Shown: positions 45,177 through 57,017 of the stretch, one piece after another
How the letters are laid out: the number at the start of each line of letters is the position of its first letter
How positions within the stretch are numbered: position 1 is the stretch's first letter
Origin: Bisporella sp. PMI_857
Taxonomy: Eukaryota; Ascomycota; Leotiomycetes; Helotiales; Helotiaceae
Length of the DNA: 64,000 bases
NCBI GenBank assembly: GCA_021307315.1
Contig: JAJSPD010000023.1
Coordinates: 496,001 to 560,000 of the forward strand
Reading direction: 5' to 3'
Position numbers and translations under genes: made by a program
Notes under the pieces: generated by a model
The model's database searches: none
Told to the model about the DNA's origin: nothing
What the model saw: only the letters and a program-made list of their open reading frames with translations

Positions 45177-47325
45177 ATGCTGGGGAAATTCTCAAAGGTC
45201 CTATCGTCCAAGAAAGGTTGGTTTCGCGGAAGGCAGAATCAACCGACACTCGCAATGGATTCCGGCGCAGTTAGCAAAACCAGCAGAGGGTGGTGTGAGT
45301 GGTGTATCCACGCTTTCAATAACCTCCGACCTCTTGAGCATATATCAGATACTCATGCATTTGGCATCTCCGTCGATCGAACGGTGAAAGAGATCAGAAC
45401 TTCTGCAGATGGCTATCAGCTTTGTGCCATGATATATTTTAACATGAACGAAGCAAGTAGCAGCGACCAGGAGCAACTTCAAAACAAATCAATGTTGGCG
45501 AAGATGTGGCACGACACATCAAAGGATTTCTTCACCGAGGACCAGCTTGACGAGTACCGGTTTGATGTAATCTGTGAGAATCGGAAGGCATCGCTTCAAC
45601 TCACAAATCTTCCACGTGAGTTTTGCATCCGTCAGATGAAATAGAAAGTCAACACAGGTGTGTTTCTGACTTGACTGCAGACATTTTATCAAGTGTGCTT
45701 GCAGATATTGCGAATGCGCGTTCGGAAGATAACAGCACTGGCTCAGATTATGCAACGGCCATGATCGGATACTGGCTTAGAGAATGCATACATCGCCATC
45801 CTAAGTGTCGAGGTACAATAGAAAGCCTTCCAACAAGGGTCCTAGACGTAGGGGAAGAAGGCGACTCTCAAGAACCATTCTTGTTTGTCTCTGAAGGCAA
45901 AACAGCTCCTTATATTGCAATGAGTCACTGCTGGGGAAAGAGCCCAATGGCCACAACGACTCAGGAAAATCTACAGAATCGTTTAAAAGTAATTACCCTC
46001 TCGGAGCTACCAAAATCTTTTCGAGACGCTATTCAGACTTGTCGAAAACTTGGAGTCAGATATCTTTGGGTCGATTCCCTGTGCATCATTCAGAATAGTA
46101 CTAAAGATTGGCAGCAAGAGGCATCGAAAATGGGTAGCGTTTACAAGAATGCAATCCTTACCATCGCAGCAGTGTCCGCGAAAGACAGTACTGAGGGATG
46201 TTTTATGTCACGAGATGCTGGTAAGATGTACCCATGCTGGAGCCTCATGACAGGTGATACTTCTATGGAAGACAGCTCCAAATACCTTTGGATCAGACCA
46301 CAACGAGATGCGTTGTCTATTGTCTATCTTCAACTGCGCCACATGGGCGGCCCTCTCGATAGTCGGGCCTGGGTATTGCAAGAAAAGATCCTAGCTCGTA
46401 GGACTATATACTACCACAAAGACATGCTCTATTTCGAATGCCTGACCATGGAAGCCTCGGAACAAGTTCCTGAAGGAATTTGCCGGGATTTATGGAAGTC
46501 AATGGGTTATCACTCAAGGCTACAAGAGGCTATCCACGGAAAGGCAAATCTCAGCGATAAAAAGGCGGTCGATCAGCTGTATTCGGCCTGGTATCGATGC
46601 ATGATGGAATTCACAGGTCGACAAATGACCATGGAAGGCGACCGGCTGTTCGCTCTGTCCGGTTTGGCAAACGAGATGCAAAATGTTTTGGATCAGGCAT
46701 ACGAGACACACTCAGGCCTCAACCAATCCGACACATACATTGCTGGCGTCGGCATAGGGAACTATGGCGAGGTCTTCTCTGGAGCGTGATGAGCGGAACC
46801 TCCATCTCGCGCTCGGACAATAAGGGGTCCAAAAGGCAATGCAAGCCACTCGCTCCGACATGGTCTTGGGCATCGGTCACCGGCTTCGTCTCTTACCTCA
46901 ATGGTGGCCAGGTTCTCAAAGATCTAGAGTACGATCGTCCTGACGACCATATCACATGGCGATGGGAGGTCTTATGCACCATCATGGACGTCGCGTCACT
47001 GCCGGACAATCCTGCGCAGTTTGATCAGGACCGGGACGGGCGATTGGAGATTCGTGGGCCGATGAAAACCATCGTGCTTAAAGGAGATACGGCGCTTGAT
47101 CCCGCGACGGGGGAGGAAGTAGGTGATTTTTGTAGGGACTTGGAGCATTGGGAAATCAAGCCGGTTGCTTGCCTGGCTATTGGGAAACAGCAAAGCAAGA
47201 TTTGGGCGTTGTTGTTGGAGCCTGTGCCGAGACAGCAGGATACGTATCGTAGGGTGGGTTTGACGAGAGTTGAGAAAGTAGAGTGGTTTGATGATGCTCC
47301 TACTGTCGCTATTGGTGTCCTTTGA
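45177..47325 (+). CDS. HET-domain protein with one frameshift
   Basis: Heterokaryon-incompatibility-type protein. Exon 1 is 45177-45615 (an alternative start at 45255 gives MDSGAVSKTSRG) and exon 2 begins at 45681. An N-terminal pre-HET region (WCEWCIHAFNNL; LRECIHRHPKCRG) precedes the HET domain: PYIAMSHCWGKSPMATTT, LSELPKSFRDAIQTCRKLGV, RYLWVDSLCIIQNSTKDW, VYKNAILTIAAVSAKDSTEG and PLDSRAWVLQEKILARRTI, then GDRLFALSGLANEM. Near 46750 the frame shifts by one base: the upstream frame stops at 46787-46789 while the other frame carries the expected ELWRGLLWSVM, PTWSWASVTGF and a clean C-terminus to 47325. Either a recent one-base loss or a sequence error. It lies 625 bp after the HET pseudogene. 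Confidence 0.85.
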
Positions 47326-47746
47326 TTGAATGTTTGAGAAGTGATTGAAATTTTAGCTACCATTGGGTTGGTACTGCAGATTCCACGAGCACAAAATGCT
47401 CTACTCTGCATTACGAGTGCGGAGGACCCGTTTCGAGATAAACTTGTATCCTATGCAAGTGCAGTTAAATGCTATAGTATCACCTGATACTCTGTCAAAA
47501 GGCAAGTCATGTTCACTCTTAATAAGAAAAAGGCTATGGAAGTATATTAGTACAGCGCAAGTGAAATGTTAATTGTATCATTCTTAGCGAATGCAGCCAT
47601 AGAAAGCCTTGGGAACTCGCCCAAAGAACATCTGGGCTGGACTTGAAGCAATATTCCAACATTTTGATTGTCAAGAGTGAGTTCTTGATAATTAAGATGT
47701 CAAAAATGCGTCTCGTCACTCAATTCCATACAGAAGCCCGCTTCGT
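47326..47746. other. Convergent 3' intergenic region
   Basis: 421 bp between the HET gene and the peroxiredoxin 3' end. Nothing recognised. Confidence 0.55.
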
Positions 47747-48523
47747 TTAGCCTAGAACCTTTTCCGCTGATGAAACTAACCAGCAAACGTCAGTTTATGA
47801 TTAGATAGGACTCATGAATACGCACCATTAAGACCAGTATTGTCTGGCTCAACATGCAGCGACTTGACCTTTCCATCCTCAATCTCTAAAGCGTACCGTT
47901 TACTTCTTGGTCCACCGAAGATTGCCGAGCCATCAAAGGCTAAGTCTAGTGCTTCCGTAAACCTGGCTGTTGGGTCTCCAAGGAAGCGAATCTGTGCGAT
48001 ATTAGCCCACACTCACTAGCGGTGGTCAAGGTATACATACTCCTGAGCTACCAGCAGGATCTAGGGATGCTCCCCATGCTTTGGTGCTATAACAAATCAG
48101 TTCAGGGTTTGGCATATATCGAGCATCTGGGCCCTCTCCACAGCCGAAGCTCAATCGCTTACACAAATGGGTCATTGACAGCCACCACAAACACGTTTCC
48201 GGCATCCTTTAACTTCTTGTGCTTGATATAGCCAGGAATGTGCGACTCGCTACAAGATGGACCTGTTGACAATTAGCAGACAATTTCGGGCAGCTGTCTC
48301 TTAAGTGAATGAAAGACTTACTGAACGCAGCCGGAACTCCGATGATTAATGCCTTCCCCTTCGTAAACTCACTCAAGTCAACCTTGTTGCCGGGCGAGTT
48401 CTCAACAAGAACATTGAGATTTGGGAGCTTATCTCCGACCTTGATAAAGGCGCGATTTGAGGTATGAAATGACCTGGTAGAGCAAGCGAATAGCGAGCGA
48501 CGAAGGGCAAAAGTAGATGCCAT
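47747..48523 (-). CDS. Peroxiredoxin of the Prx5/Ahp1 (PMP20) family, probably mitochondrial
   Basis: Thiol peroxidase that reduces hydrogen and alkyl peroxides using thioredoxin or glutathione. Five exons (48523-48322, 48262-48163, 48086-48041, 47991-47826, 47775-47747) give 180 residues, the usual length plus a leader. The N-terminus RRSLFACSTRSFHTSNR looks like a mitochondrial targeting peptide. KVGDKLPNLNVLVEN and the active-site block PAAFSPSCSESHIPGY carry the peroxidatic Cys at about residue 71. No clear resolving Cys is seen downstream, suggesting a 1-Cys type. The end reads VEPDNTGLN, then VSSAEKVLG from a final 29-bp exon. It is divergent from the GH93 gene. Confidence 0.92.
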
Positions 48524-49609
48524 GATTTCGAGAGTGTGGGGATCAACTTTGGGGATCAAATTTAGGGATATATGATTCCGAGACGTGTCTACATGCATAC
48601 AAAAGTCGAGGTGAGATGAGGCTCGAGGTCGCTACTCAAGATCCCTGCACGGATTGTGCAATGCCCAGCTTCTTGATGTCATTACAGCATTTTTATGCTC
48701 GTACCTTTCAAATAGCTCAGGGGATCAGAGTTGGGCATGCAAAATATATAAGACAAAATACTTTGTCACAGTGCGATTCTCACATTACGTATATATATTA
48801 ATCATACTTACCAACGATACTTTATTCTAAAACTCTTGATGCGCTAAAATGTTCAAACTGGCAGTTAAACATAGCCTTGGCGCCAAGACACTATATCTCC
48901 CGTTTGAAGTTGAGCATGCACGTGCCTCACCTTCCAAAAATGTGATGCAACTGCGGAAGGCCAGCGCCAGCCAGCAAGTATCAAGCAGGTATAGGCATAT
49001 GAAAGTTTTCCCTACTCATGCCTGCCAGCTGCCGCAAACCTCAAAAGTTGATCTAGGTGTAGTTCACCGCAAAATCGTGGATAAACGTTCGACCTTGCGC
49101 TGTCGTGCTGTGCTTGAAGTACTTGTGCAATAAGGGCATACCAGTGTATGCTGGGACACCGGAATGACAATGTATTGCTCGCTACTACGAAATTGATCGT
49201 AAGTCTGTGCCTTGTATCATGCTTTATACTCATTAACTTTACACTAAGTTTGGATCTTGCTGTCATCAGATGTTCCCCGTGATCCGTGGAGCTATTGAAG
49301 TTGATATTCATAAGACTAGACTGCTCTCATTGGTGCGCATCTTCAGGAGAAACCTATACCCACAACCGACAACCGAATGCAGGTACGCCGGCATTATTTT
49401 TCCATCGACTGGTAAGGCAAGGACAGGATAATAGAAAAAAGTTTATAGTCATATTTGCGGGGTCTTGGGGTATTTGTCCCGTCCCGGAATACGGATCATG
49501 ATAATGTCATCATCTCCAGCCTCTTACCCAGTGGCCCTGGCATAATATAAATGCAGGCATTACTCTTATTCATCTGCGGTCTTATTTTCAGCTTCAAGCG
49601 ATCTCAGAC
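48524..49609. other. Divergent intergenic region peroxiredoxin / GH93
   Basis: 1.1 kb, no supported gene. Both promoters must lie here. Confidence 0.55.
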
Positions 49610-50929
49610 ATGAATCTCAAGGTCTTCGCTACGTTCTTAGCCCTCTTCGGCCCAGCTTTGGCTGCCAATCCTTTCTCTACCTTCAGCAACGTGACAATTT
49701 TTGTGCCTCCTTCCAATTACACAGATCCAGTTCGTCTCACTACGCATCTCTGAGTTTTCTTGAACATGGCCCACGCCTCATATCTGTATACCATAAGAGA
49801 TGATTATGCTAACTCAACGCACAGCGTGTACTTTATGCACGCACAGTCGAGCTTCCTGGTGGTGTTTTGTTGGCTACATGGGAGAACTACAGCCCAGAGC
49901 CGCCTCTAGTCTATGCGCCAATCTACAGAAGCATTGATGGTGGCCTAACCTGGAAAGAGATATCTCGGGTGACTGATCAGGTCAACAACTGGGGACTTCG
50001 CTACCAACCAGAACTCTACAGGCTCCCAGCCAGAGTCGGCAAATATGCTGCGGGCACAATTCTCCTTGCAACAAATTCTATCCCTACCGATTTGAGCTTG
50101 ACGAAAATCGATGTCTACGCCAGCACCGACAATGGATACACATGGAAGTTCGTATCCCACGTCGCTTCAGGTGGAGCAGCTATTCCCAACAACGGAATAC
50201 CTGCCATCTGGGAACCATTCTTGCTGTACCACAACGGGAAGATCATTCTGTACTTTTCAGACCAGCGAGATCCCCTTTACGGCCAAAAGCTCCTTCATAC
50301 GACCTCGAAAGACCTGAAAACATGGGATCCAACAGTAGATGATGTTCATTATCCAACCTACACAGATCGACCAGGAATGACCACTGTTACACGTCTTCCA
50401 AATGGGAAATTTCTCATGACCTACGAATATGGAGGCGGCCCGCATAGCGGCACAAATTATGCTTTCCCAGTGTTCTATCGCATCAATTCAAACCCTGAAG
50501 ATTTCCTCAATTCCCCTGGTCTACCTCTCATTCCCACTGGAGGCAAACAACCAGAAGGCTCCCCATACGTCACGTGGTCTCCAAGTGAGTTATTCTTGAA
50601 ACCTGCTGCAAACAAAATATAATACAGATTACTTTCGGATGGAAATCACTGACTGAACTCTCTACGTAGTCGGAGGCGTCAACGGGACAATCATCGTCAG
50701 CTGTGGAACTAGATCGGAGATTTTTGTCAACCAAGCCCTAGGCGATGTCAACGCCTGGAAAACTGTGGCTACGCCCGAGGGAGTCTCATATACCAGGCAT
50801 TTGAGGGTGCTTAATTCCAACCCCAATCACTTGTTGATCATGGGTGCTGGTAAACTTCCGCCAAGCACTACAAATAGAGTGACGGTTTCGGTTATCGATA
50901 TAGCTAAAGGACTGCTTACGGCTACCTGA
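49610..50929 (+). CDS. Secreted GH93 exo-alpha-1,5-L-arabinanase
   Basis: Glycoside hydrolase family 93 enzymes release arabinobiose from linear alpha-1,5-arabinan, a pectin side chain, in plant cell-wall breakdown. Exons 49610-49729, 49825-50584 and 50670-50929 give 379 residues. A signal peptide occupies residues 1-19 (FATFLALFGPALA). The six-bladed sialidase-like fold shows Asp-box-like STDNGYTW and SIDGGLTW; conserved blocks are LATWENYSPEPPLVY, NNWGLRYQPELYRLP, AIWEPFLLYHNGKI, YFSDQRDPLYGQKL and TYTDRPGMTTV. Glu170 (WEPF) and Glu241 (TYEYGG) align by position with the known catalytic pair of this family. The exon 1 donor GTTCGT is non-consensus but needed to join TDP to RVLYART. It supports a plant-associated or litter-degrading life style. 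Confidence 0.92.
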
Positions 50930-53134
50930 ATGTATCTCATTAATTAAAGATTACAAAACACATGCTTCCTATCCAATATTTAAGCAAGTTATATTATCGG
51001 CCATGATCAATATTCCAAAATAAAATCGTCGTCGTGAAGTTCTCAGCATAAAGCATCGGGGTTTCGAACCGCGCCTATTTACTAGTGTACCTAATGAACC
51101 AATATGCCACGAAATAAGGTGACAAGTAGGCTAGTATTTCTCAAAAATTGAGATTTCATTCGTATTGCGTCGTCCGTACTAATTCGAATGATTTACATCT
51201 ATTTATTGCCCCTCAATCCTCCATTACAATAAAGTGACTGGTGCTGGAGATATCCACAAAGCCCAAAGAGACCAATATCTTATTAGCAATATATTACTAC
51301 TGCATTATGACGCCCAATCTGCGCTTTCTCGACATTATTCATTACTCACTGCCATCTACATCGCCATCGCCATCACCACCACCATCACCATTATCGTCAT
51401 CGATATCGATCCAGCCCTGCAGACCTCACGCAAATCATCAATTCTGATCTACTATTGAACACCATTGCCTTCCTCCTATATACCATGACCATCAAGATAT
51501 ACCATATACCATATTCGACCTCCTACCCAACATTGGTTCCAGCTCCAGCACCCGTGGCTTGATTGCCACTATTCGGCTTAGCTTTTTAGTGAAAATAATC
51601 CAGATGGAATTTCGAAGTCCGCAAAAGCAGTCCAAGAAACAGTGACCTTCGCAACCAGCAGAAAATTTTGGGACTATAAGATCCTTGCCTTAGAGCCTTG
51701 TGATATCGAAGGAGCTTACAATAAGGGAAGATCGGGAGCTTCATAAATGGGAATAGCTTCCTGGCAATCTCCGAATGCACCCTATTTCATGGGAGCCACA
51801 TGATAAACGTCCATTTGGGGCTCAGCCCTCAGGAGACGTCGAAGCCGCTGAGTACCTGCCAAGTCTCGCTTAGCAACTATATGAAAAGGGGCAAACACGT
51901 GATTTAGACGCAACTGAAGGAGAATGGAAAGTATGGAATGCGAAGTCATAAAAGTATGAAAGCCCATGCTTTATCCTAAAAGAGCACTCTTCAATTACCA
52001 ATTTTCGAGGACTTTTAAACACTTTGCAGCCTTTGTTGAGGGAGGGTCTAGAATCACTCTTTAACACTCGTTCCGAGTTTCCTGAATAACAGGTACGGGC
52101 ATCTGTCAATTCAATTTATTTGAGTGCATTGCCGTCGAACCCTAGACGAGATAAAATTGAAGCATATGCTCTGTGTATTTTCTCTCATGTTCAAAGAAGA
52201 ACATCAGATAAGTCCAGCTTTCCAAAGCCTTACTACTTTGTTTGACGGCATGCTAAACACACAAAGCAAACTCCTAAATATTTCCTTTGAGAGGTTGAAA
52301 AAAGAGCCACGGCCAACGAAAATATATTTCTAGTGAACTAAATATCATATTACGTTGTTAGAAGACGACCCTCCACTTTCTCGCGCGCTTCATTCTGTTA
52401 CATATTGTGCATTACAACATGATAGCGCAGTAAAATGACACCTGCACGTATAGAGAAGCAGCTACAAAGCAAAATATTTTGTTAACACCGCTAGGCGCTC
52501 TTCGTCCTGACATGCGTATTTCCTCCCTATTCCAGTATCGCCCTGGGAGGAGCGGCAATCTACGACGTTCAGCAAGGATTGAAACGTAGCTATAGACTTT
52601 TCTGTGCACTTGTTCCTTGACTAAAAATGGGTTCCCCTGTCAAAGTCTCTAATGTCCCAGACTGATATATGTGGACCGATCTATAAACTATGGCTTATAT
52701 GTTCCACCTCTTTTCCAACTTAAAATAGACCAGGTTTCAATGTCGTAGAAGTGCTCATACATATACGCTTCCAATTATTATCACCCTCAGTTTTTTTTGG
52801 ATCTTTAATCAGGGTTTGGAGGCTAATTTCTGACAATCCTGTGCATATCTATTTTAAAATTCACTGCTTGTTTCTTATTAATATCGCATTGAATAAAGAC
52901 TAAGAACTACCCATCCCTAAATTCATTGTTACCTATTGTGCCGACCGATAGAAACGATAGGGAAGTTAACCCAGCCTTGCCTTAGGGTCTTTCTAGTTCG
53001 CTATAAGACTACAGCCTCTGTCGGCTTGCCCCATCTGTTCTCCTTTACAGCTCACCAACAACAGTCGCTAAAGACTATACATCGAGCGCACACACAAACC
53101 ATTACTTCCTCAAGAAGACGTTACAGATACCACA
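50930..53134. other. Gene-poor region with low-complexity tracts
   Basis: 2.2 kb without a supported gene. CAT/CAC/ATC-type trinucleotide low complexity at 51355-51410. Short frames lack motifs. Confidence 0.5.
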
Positions 53135-53843
53135 ATGCCTGCTCCGACAGCAAACAACCAACCCTCCAACCAAGCATCCGGCGCTGGCGATAGTACCCCG
53201 CCCAACAGTGGTCCAGGAAAGGATTTCGGTTCCCTCCCTGAGTCATGGGCTCGCACTCGACGCGCTTATGTATGCGATGAGTGTCGCCGTCAACACCGAT
53301 CTTGCCATTACGTCCCCAACGTCGCACGAAAGTGCGATCGGTACGTTCGATCTCCCTCAGGCGTAGGCCGGGCCGCACTAACTATGAAAACCCTTTAGTT
53401 GTCTCTTGTCTACGAAAGTTCCTTCCCCTGCCTGCGGCGCCGGCGATGAGTGGGATCGGCAGCAGGCCAACCAGAGGGCCATCGCACAGGCTAAGCAGCG
53501 GTACACGAACGGATATCAACACACCGAGGATTCGGCTCAACGAGGTCGCCCATCGAACGAGGTCAAGCAGGCCGCGCTCCTTCCAAGGGTTGGTCAAGTT
53601 GTGAGCAGTGCGGTGGGGGTTGGTGGAGGCAACGGTGGAGGTGGAGTTACAGCTGGAGTCACCGGTAACAGTGGTGAACTTGGCTCCTTCGGTTTAGTTG
53701 GAGGATATGGAAGAGCAACGGAAGGGAGTCACGGGAATGAGGATAATACAAATAAGGATAATCAAAGTGGAGATGTCGAGAAGAACGACGAGACTGATGA
53801 GGTCGGCAGCGACGAAAGAGAAGAAAGCGATAATGATGAATAG
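53135..53843 (+). CDS. Small Cys-rich, Gly/Asp-rich hypothetical protein
   Basis: No recognised family. Two exons (53135-53340, 53399-53843) give 216 residues. The N-terminus is Ala/Asn/Ser/Pro-rich, followed by a compact Cys block, VCDECRRQHRSC then KCDRCLLSTK and a further Cys after about 11 residues. Its spacing CX2CX7CX9CX2CX11C is reminiscent of, but not equal to, the Zn2Cys6 cluster. Then comes a Gln/Arg-rich part, a Gly/Val stretch (VGGGNGGGGVTAGVTG) and a strongly acidic tail (DEVGSDEREESDNDE). The intron splits the Cys block, with donor GTACGT and acceptor TTTAG. It could be a zinc-binding nucleic-acid protein. A decayed relative sits 0.7 kb downstream. Confidence 0.6.
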
Positions 53844-54501
53844 AATGGAGGATCACGTATTGACTCTTGCCGCTAGAGGCTAAAAGGAGTTTGTAGATAT
53901 ATTGCGTCTAAACCTGGAACATTTGAGCCAATTTCGGTGTTTTTTTAGGTATTTTTTAGGGGTTTTGGGGCCATTATGGGCATTGGGATATGTCTGCAGC
54001 CAGCATAGGACATCTAGTTGGGATGTCGATATAAAAGCTGCCACTCCAGAAATTCATGATCTCTTGTAGATATTTTGAGACATGCCGTTAGTGTAAACGT
54101 TCTCTGGATCGCCTTGATCATTGTAGCCGACTTAATGGCTAAAACCAGTTCAACAATAACACAGACCAATTTTTTTACGTAGTTCAAGCATATCAATCAA
54201 GTACAGATATAAAGGTATAATGCATCATTCTTGTTTTTGCCTGTTCTGCTATTTAATGTACAACTAACAAATAGTCTGTCCACCCCTTCGACAGTTCTTC
54301 ACATAAAACTCCAGGAACAATAAGCTGGATGATCTAGCCTTATGTTATTACTGAATTCACAGGCTATTCCCCAGACTGTGAAAGTACGTCCTTTAGTGAC
54401 CTTCCTTCTTATAACATATTACTAATAGGTAACAGAGACTGTACTTATCTAATATAAGCAAGCTATTCTCTAATCACAGCTAGTTTTTTATACTTAAGAT
54501 T
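53844..54501. other. Intergenic region
   Basis: 658 bp AT-rich sequence between the Cys-rich gene and its decayed copy. Nothing recognised. Confidence 0.55.
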
Positions 54502-55092
54502 ATGTCTATCCTCACAGCCCCAAGTAGCCAAAACGCTGGCTCTGGCCAAGGATCCCTACTGAGCTCTAGTTCGGGCGCCGCAATCCTTCTGACTGAGCTA
54601 GGAGCTACTAAAAAACACCGCAAGTGCGTTTATACCCTAAACGTCGCTAGAAAGCGAGATTGGTAGGCCCTCCCGCACTACCTCCCCTGCTAAGACAGTA
54701 GCCATGCTGATCCCGAACAGCTGTATTCTGTCTCGTCAGCACCATGAGAATCTTCCATACCGCGATGTTGCCAACAGCTATGATCGTAGGGTTTCCGACG
54801 ACGAGCAGAGAGGTTATGAGGGGCCGAGCATGGCAAGAAGCGCGGATACCAGCATCCCGATCCAGACAAGTTGGCTGCTAGAGGCCGACCCTCTGATAAA
54901 ATTAAGGTTTCACTCGTTCAACGACGTATCGAGGATACTGGGTTAGAGCAAGCAGTTTGGAGTCGAATGGTCTGTCCACAGTATCATCAACCTCGCACGA
55001 AGGAAACAGATCGTATAATCCAAAAACGGGCACTATTGCCAGCCCTGCATCCCCAATTTCATCAAGTGACAAAATCATTTCAACGAAGCTGA
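54502..55092 (+). pseudogene. Decayed paralogue of the small Cys-rich protein
   Basis: Translation from 54502 gives MSILTAPSSQNAGSGQ and then HRKCVYTLNVARKRDW, matching HRSCHYVPNVARKCDR of the gene at 53135; the DNA around CTAAACGTCGC-AGAAAG-GAGAT matches too. The frame stops at 54664-54666, exactly where the intact gene has its intron donor. The first CXXC pair and later cysteines are lost. A downstream piece RGRPSDKIKVSL (about 54877-54915) matches RGRPSNEVKQAA of the intact gene. No continuous frame is left. Confidence 0.6.
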
Positions 55093-55520
55093 GCCGTCAC
55101 AGGCGTATCAAGTAACCTAGGAGCTGCAAGAAGTACCCACACGTAATATGGGCTCTACCAGTTTCCAGAGAACATAGGGGCATGCCTAAAAACAGCAAGC
55201 AGATCATAACAACGATGGCGCGCACGCTTATTATGCTTGTGCATTGATATCAAGTTTCACATAGTGAAAAATGCACGAGCCCGCTTCCTTACAACTGAAT
55301 GAAGCAGGAACGGAACAAACTGAGATCCAATGCTCAGAGCTTTTATTGACAACACGCTCTTAAATATAGACACGAGAAATACCATCAACAAACGAAATTC
55401 GCAGTAATATGCGTATGTAGAACACCACTGACCTCTCCATCCAACAAGCCCATCCTCCCCTTAGATTTCATGAAACATAATATCGCTCCAAATGCCCAGC
55501 CCAAAGATCTTACACCCAAT
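55093..55520. other. Intergenic region
   Basis: 428 bp; nothing recognised. Confidence 0.5.
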
Positions 55521-55886
55521 CTACGACCTTGCATCCTCGTGCCATTGCATTTCCCGTACATTCACCCTGCTCTGTCTTTTATCCTGCCTTGCTGATATAC
55601 TCTTCCTCCAATCCATTTTGTCTAAGCCCATCTTGCTCATCCGTCTGCTAAGCTTGGTCTCCTTGCTTGCAGCGCTCGTGTCACTGACTGGGCTTGTAGG
55701 AACCTCGGTCGTGCTTGCGCCGGCCGTGCATTTGGCTGAGTATGAGGAATTGGGCGAGTAGACGTATTCGCCGTCTACGTATTGCGCCTCGGAGACGAAA
55801 GTGCTACGGCGGTTCCTTCGTCGTGTGTATCTCTGCTCTAGACGGAATAGCTCAATGCGTTGTTGGAGAAGTTCGAAGAGGCCCAT
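55521..55886 (-). CDS. Small basic hypothetical protein (121 aa)
   Basis: Intronless. I do not recognise a named family. The N-terminus MGLFELLQQRIELFRLEQRY forms an amphipathic helix with paired leucines, followed by a basic motif TRRRNRRSTFVS and a Tyr-rich YVDGEYVYSPN segment. A Ser/Thr-rich linker and a basic tail with SRRMSKMGLDKMDWRK follow. Composition and the ordered motifs suggest a real small protein conserved in filamentous fungi rather than a chance frame. No signal peptide or membrane segment. A gene on the opposite strand overlapping it (55492-55761) looks like a shadow. Confidence 0.6.
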   Translation of the reverse strand: MGLFELLQQRIELFRLEQRYTRRRNRRSTFVSEAQYVDGEYVYSPNSSYSAKCTAGASTTEVPTSPVSDTSAASKETKLSRRMSKMGLDKMDWRKSISARQDKRQSRVNVREMQWHEDARS

Positions 55887-57017
55887 TGTGAGTTTGGGAG
55901 GATGAGTTTAGGAAGAACGATGTAGATTGAGGGTGGTTTTGAGGTTGACGGAGTAAGAAAGCTAATTCCTCTCCCTTGGCTTGATGTTGTGAAGAGTGAC
56001 TCCTGGGGAAATGTAGTGGCAGTGGTTTCTCCAACTCAACTGAAACGGGGTCGATTTTCCTTTTTCGAAAGGGATTTCAAATGAATGTGCAGGTTGTCGC
56101 TGTTGCCGCAAAACCAGACCCTTCTTTCGATGCTGGCCCAAGTCTATCTCAAATGTCCTTTTTCCTGGGAGTCGTCTGAAACTAATATGGTGGTACTACA
56201 GAAGAGAAAGCGACAGATGGGGGAAGATGCCCATGATTAAAAAAAGGGCCCTAACCCTTCCCACCCACCAAGTGGAGGAGGAGGCATGCTTCTCTCTCGG
56301 CTCCCCAATCAAGCGATCAAGGCATCAAGACAGGTTGGCATCCCTTCAATTAGCAGGTGCCAATAGTGGGCGCCACCTGCCAAGTCACGCCATTGGCGCA
56401 CCAAGTCTATGCACTAGCCCTAACTCTGCTTAGTAACCCGCGATAGTCAGGGGTTGGAATGTTGATGGCCAATAGGATTAACCGAAGACGAATCGGCTGC
56501 GGCCCGGTTAATTCAAGAAAACGTGCTATCAAGCATCAACCCCCTATCTGTGTAGTGGCTGGTCATAACCCCTCTGGTGTGACACCAAGCAACCCCCAAA
56601 AAAAAAAAAAAAAAAAAAATATAGAGAAAAATGGTTCTAGAAGAGTGGGAGGCTTCGAGAACAGGAAGGTCAACGGCCATGACGACAAAAACATGGCTGC
56701 AAATTGAGCAGCCACTGTCACATCAGACGAATGTCAGATATCACATCCAGGTAAAGAAGGATTCAAGTCTCAGAAAGACCCGCTCTGGTGCACGACCAAG
56801 ATCCGTCAATTTACACCCAACCTCTTCGGCATAGGCTCTGTAGACTGGCTCAATTAGATCCGGGATATTCCTCACAAATACCACACCTCCTCCATCAAGG
56901 CGCTCTGCACTTGTTACGCGGTTGATAGGCGAACTATTGGCCTGTAATCGTGGCTTCTTCTCTCTATAGATGATATTATTTAGAGTCCAGAGGCTATCCG
57001 AGCCATCCTGGAGACTT
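55887..57017. other. Intergenic region with poly-A tract
   Basis: 1.1 kb; a 21-A tract lies at about 56598-56618. A minus-strand frame at 56741-57055 overlaps the last ATM1 exon and is likely a shadow. Confidence 0.5.

Noticed and set aside
51040..51130. tRNA- or SINE-like B-box on the minus strand (GGTTCGAAACC at about 51061-51071) with an A-box-like TGGCATATTGG upstream
   Set aside because: Acceptor stem ends do not pair and the T-stem has a mismatch; no plausible cloverleaf. At best a decayed tRNA-derived fragment.
51355..51410. Trinucleotide array resembling a structured or CRISPR-like repeat
   Set aside because: Simple CAT/CAC low complexity without spacers.
55492..55761. Plus-strand hydrophobic 89-residue frame
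   Set aside because: Lies opposite the 121-residue basic protein, whose ordered motifs make it the better coding choice; the hydrophobicity is a mirror effect.
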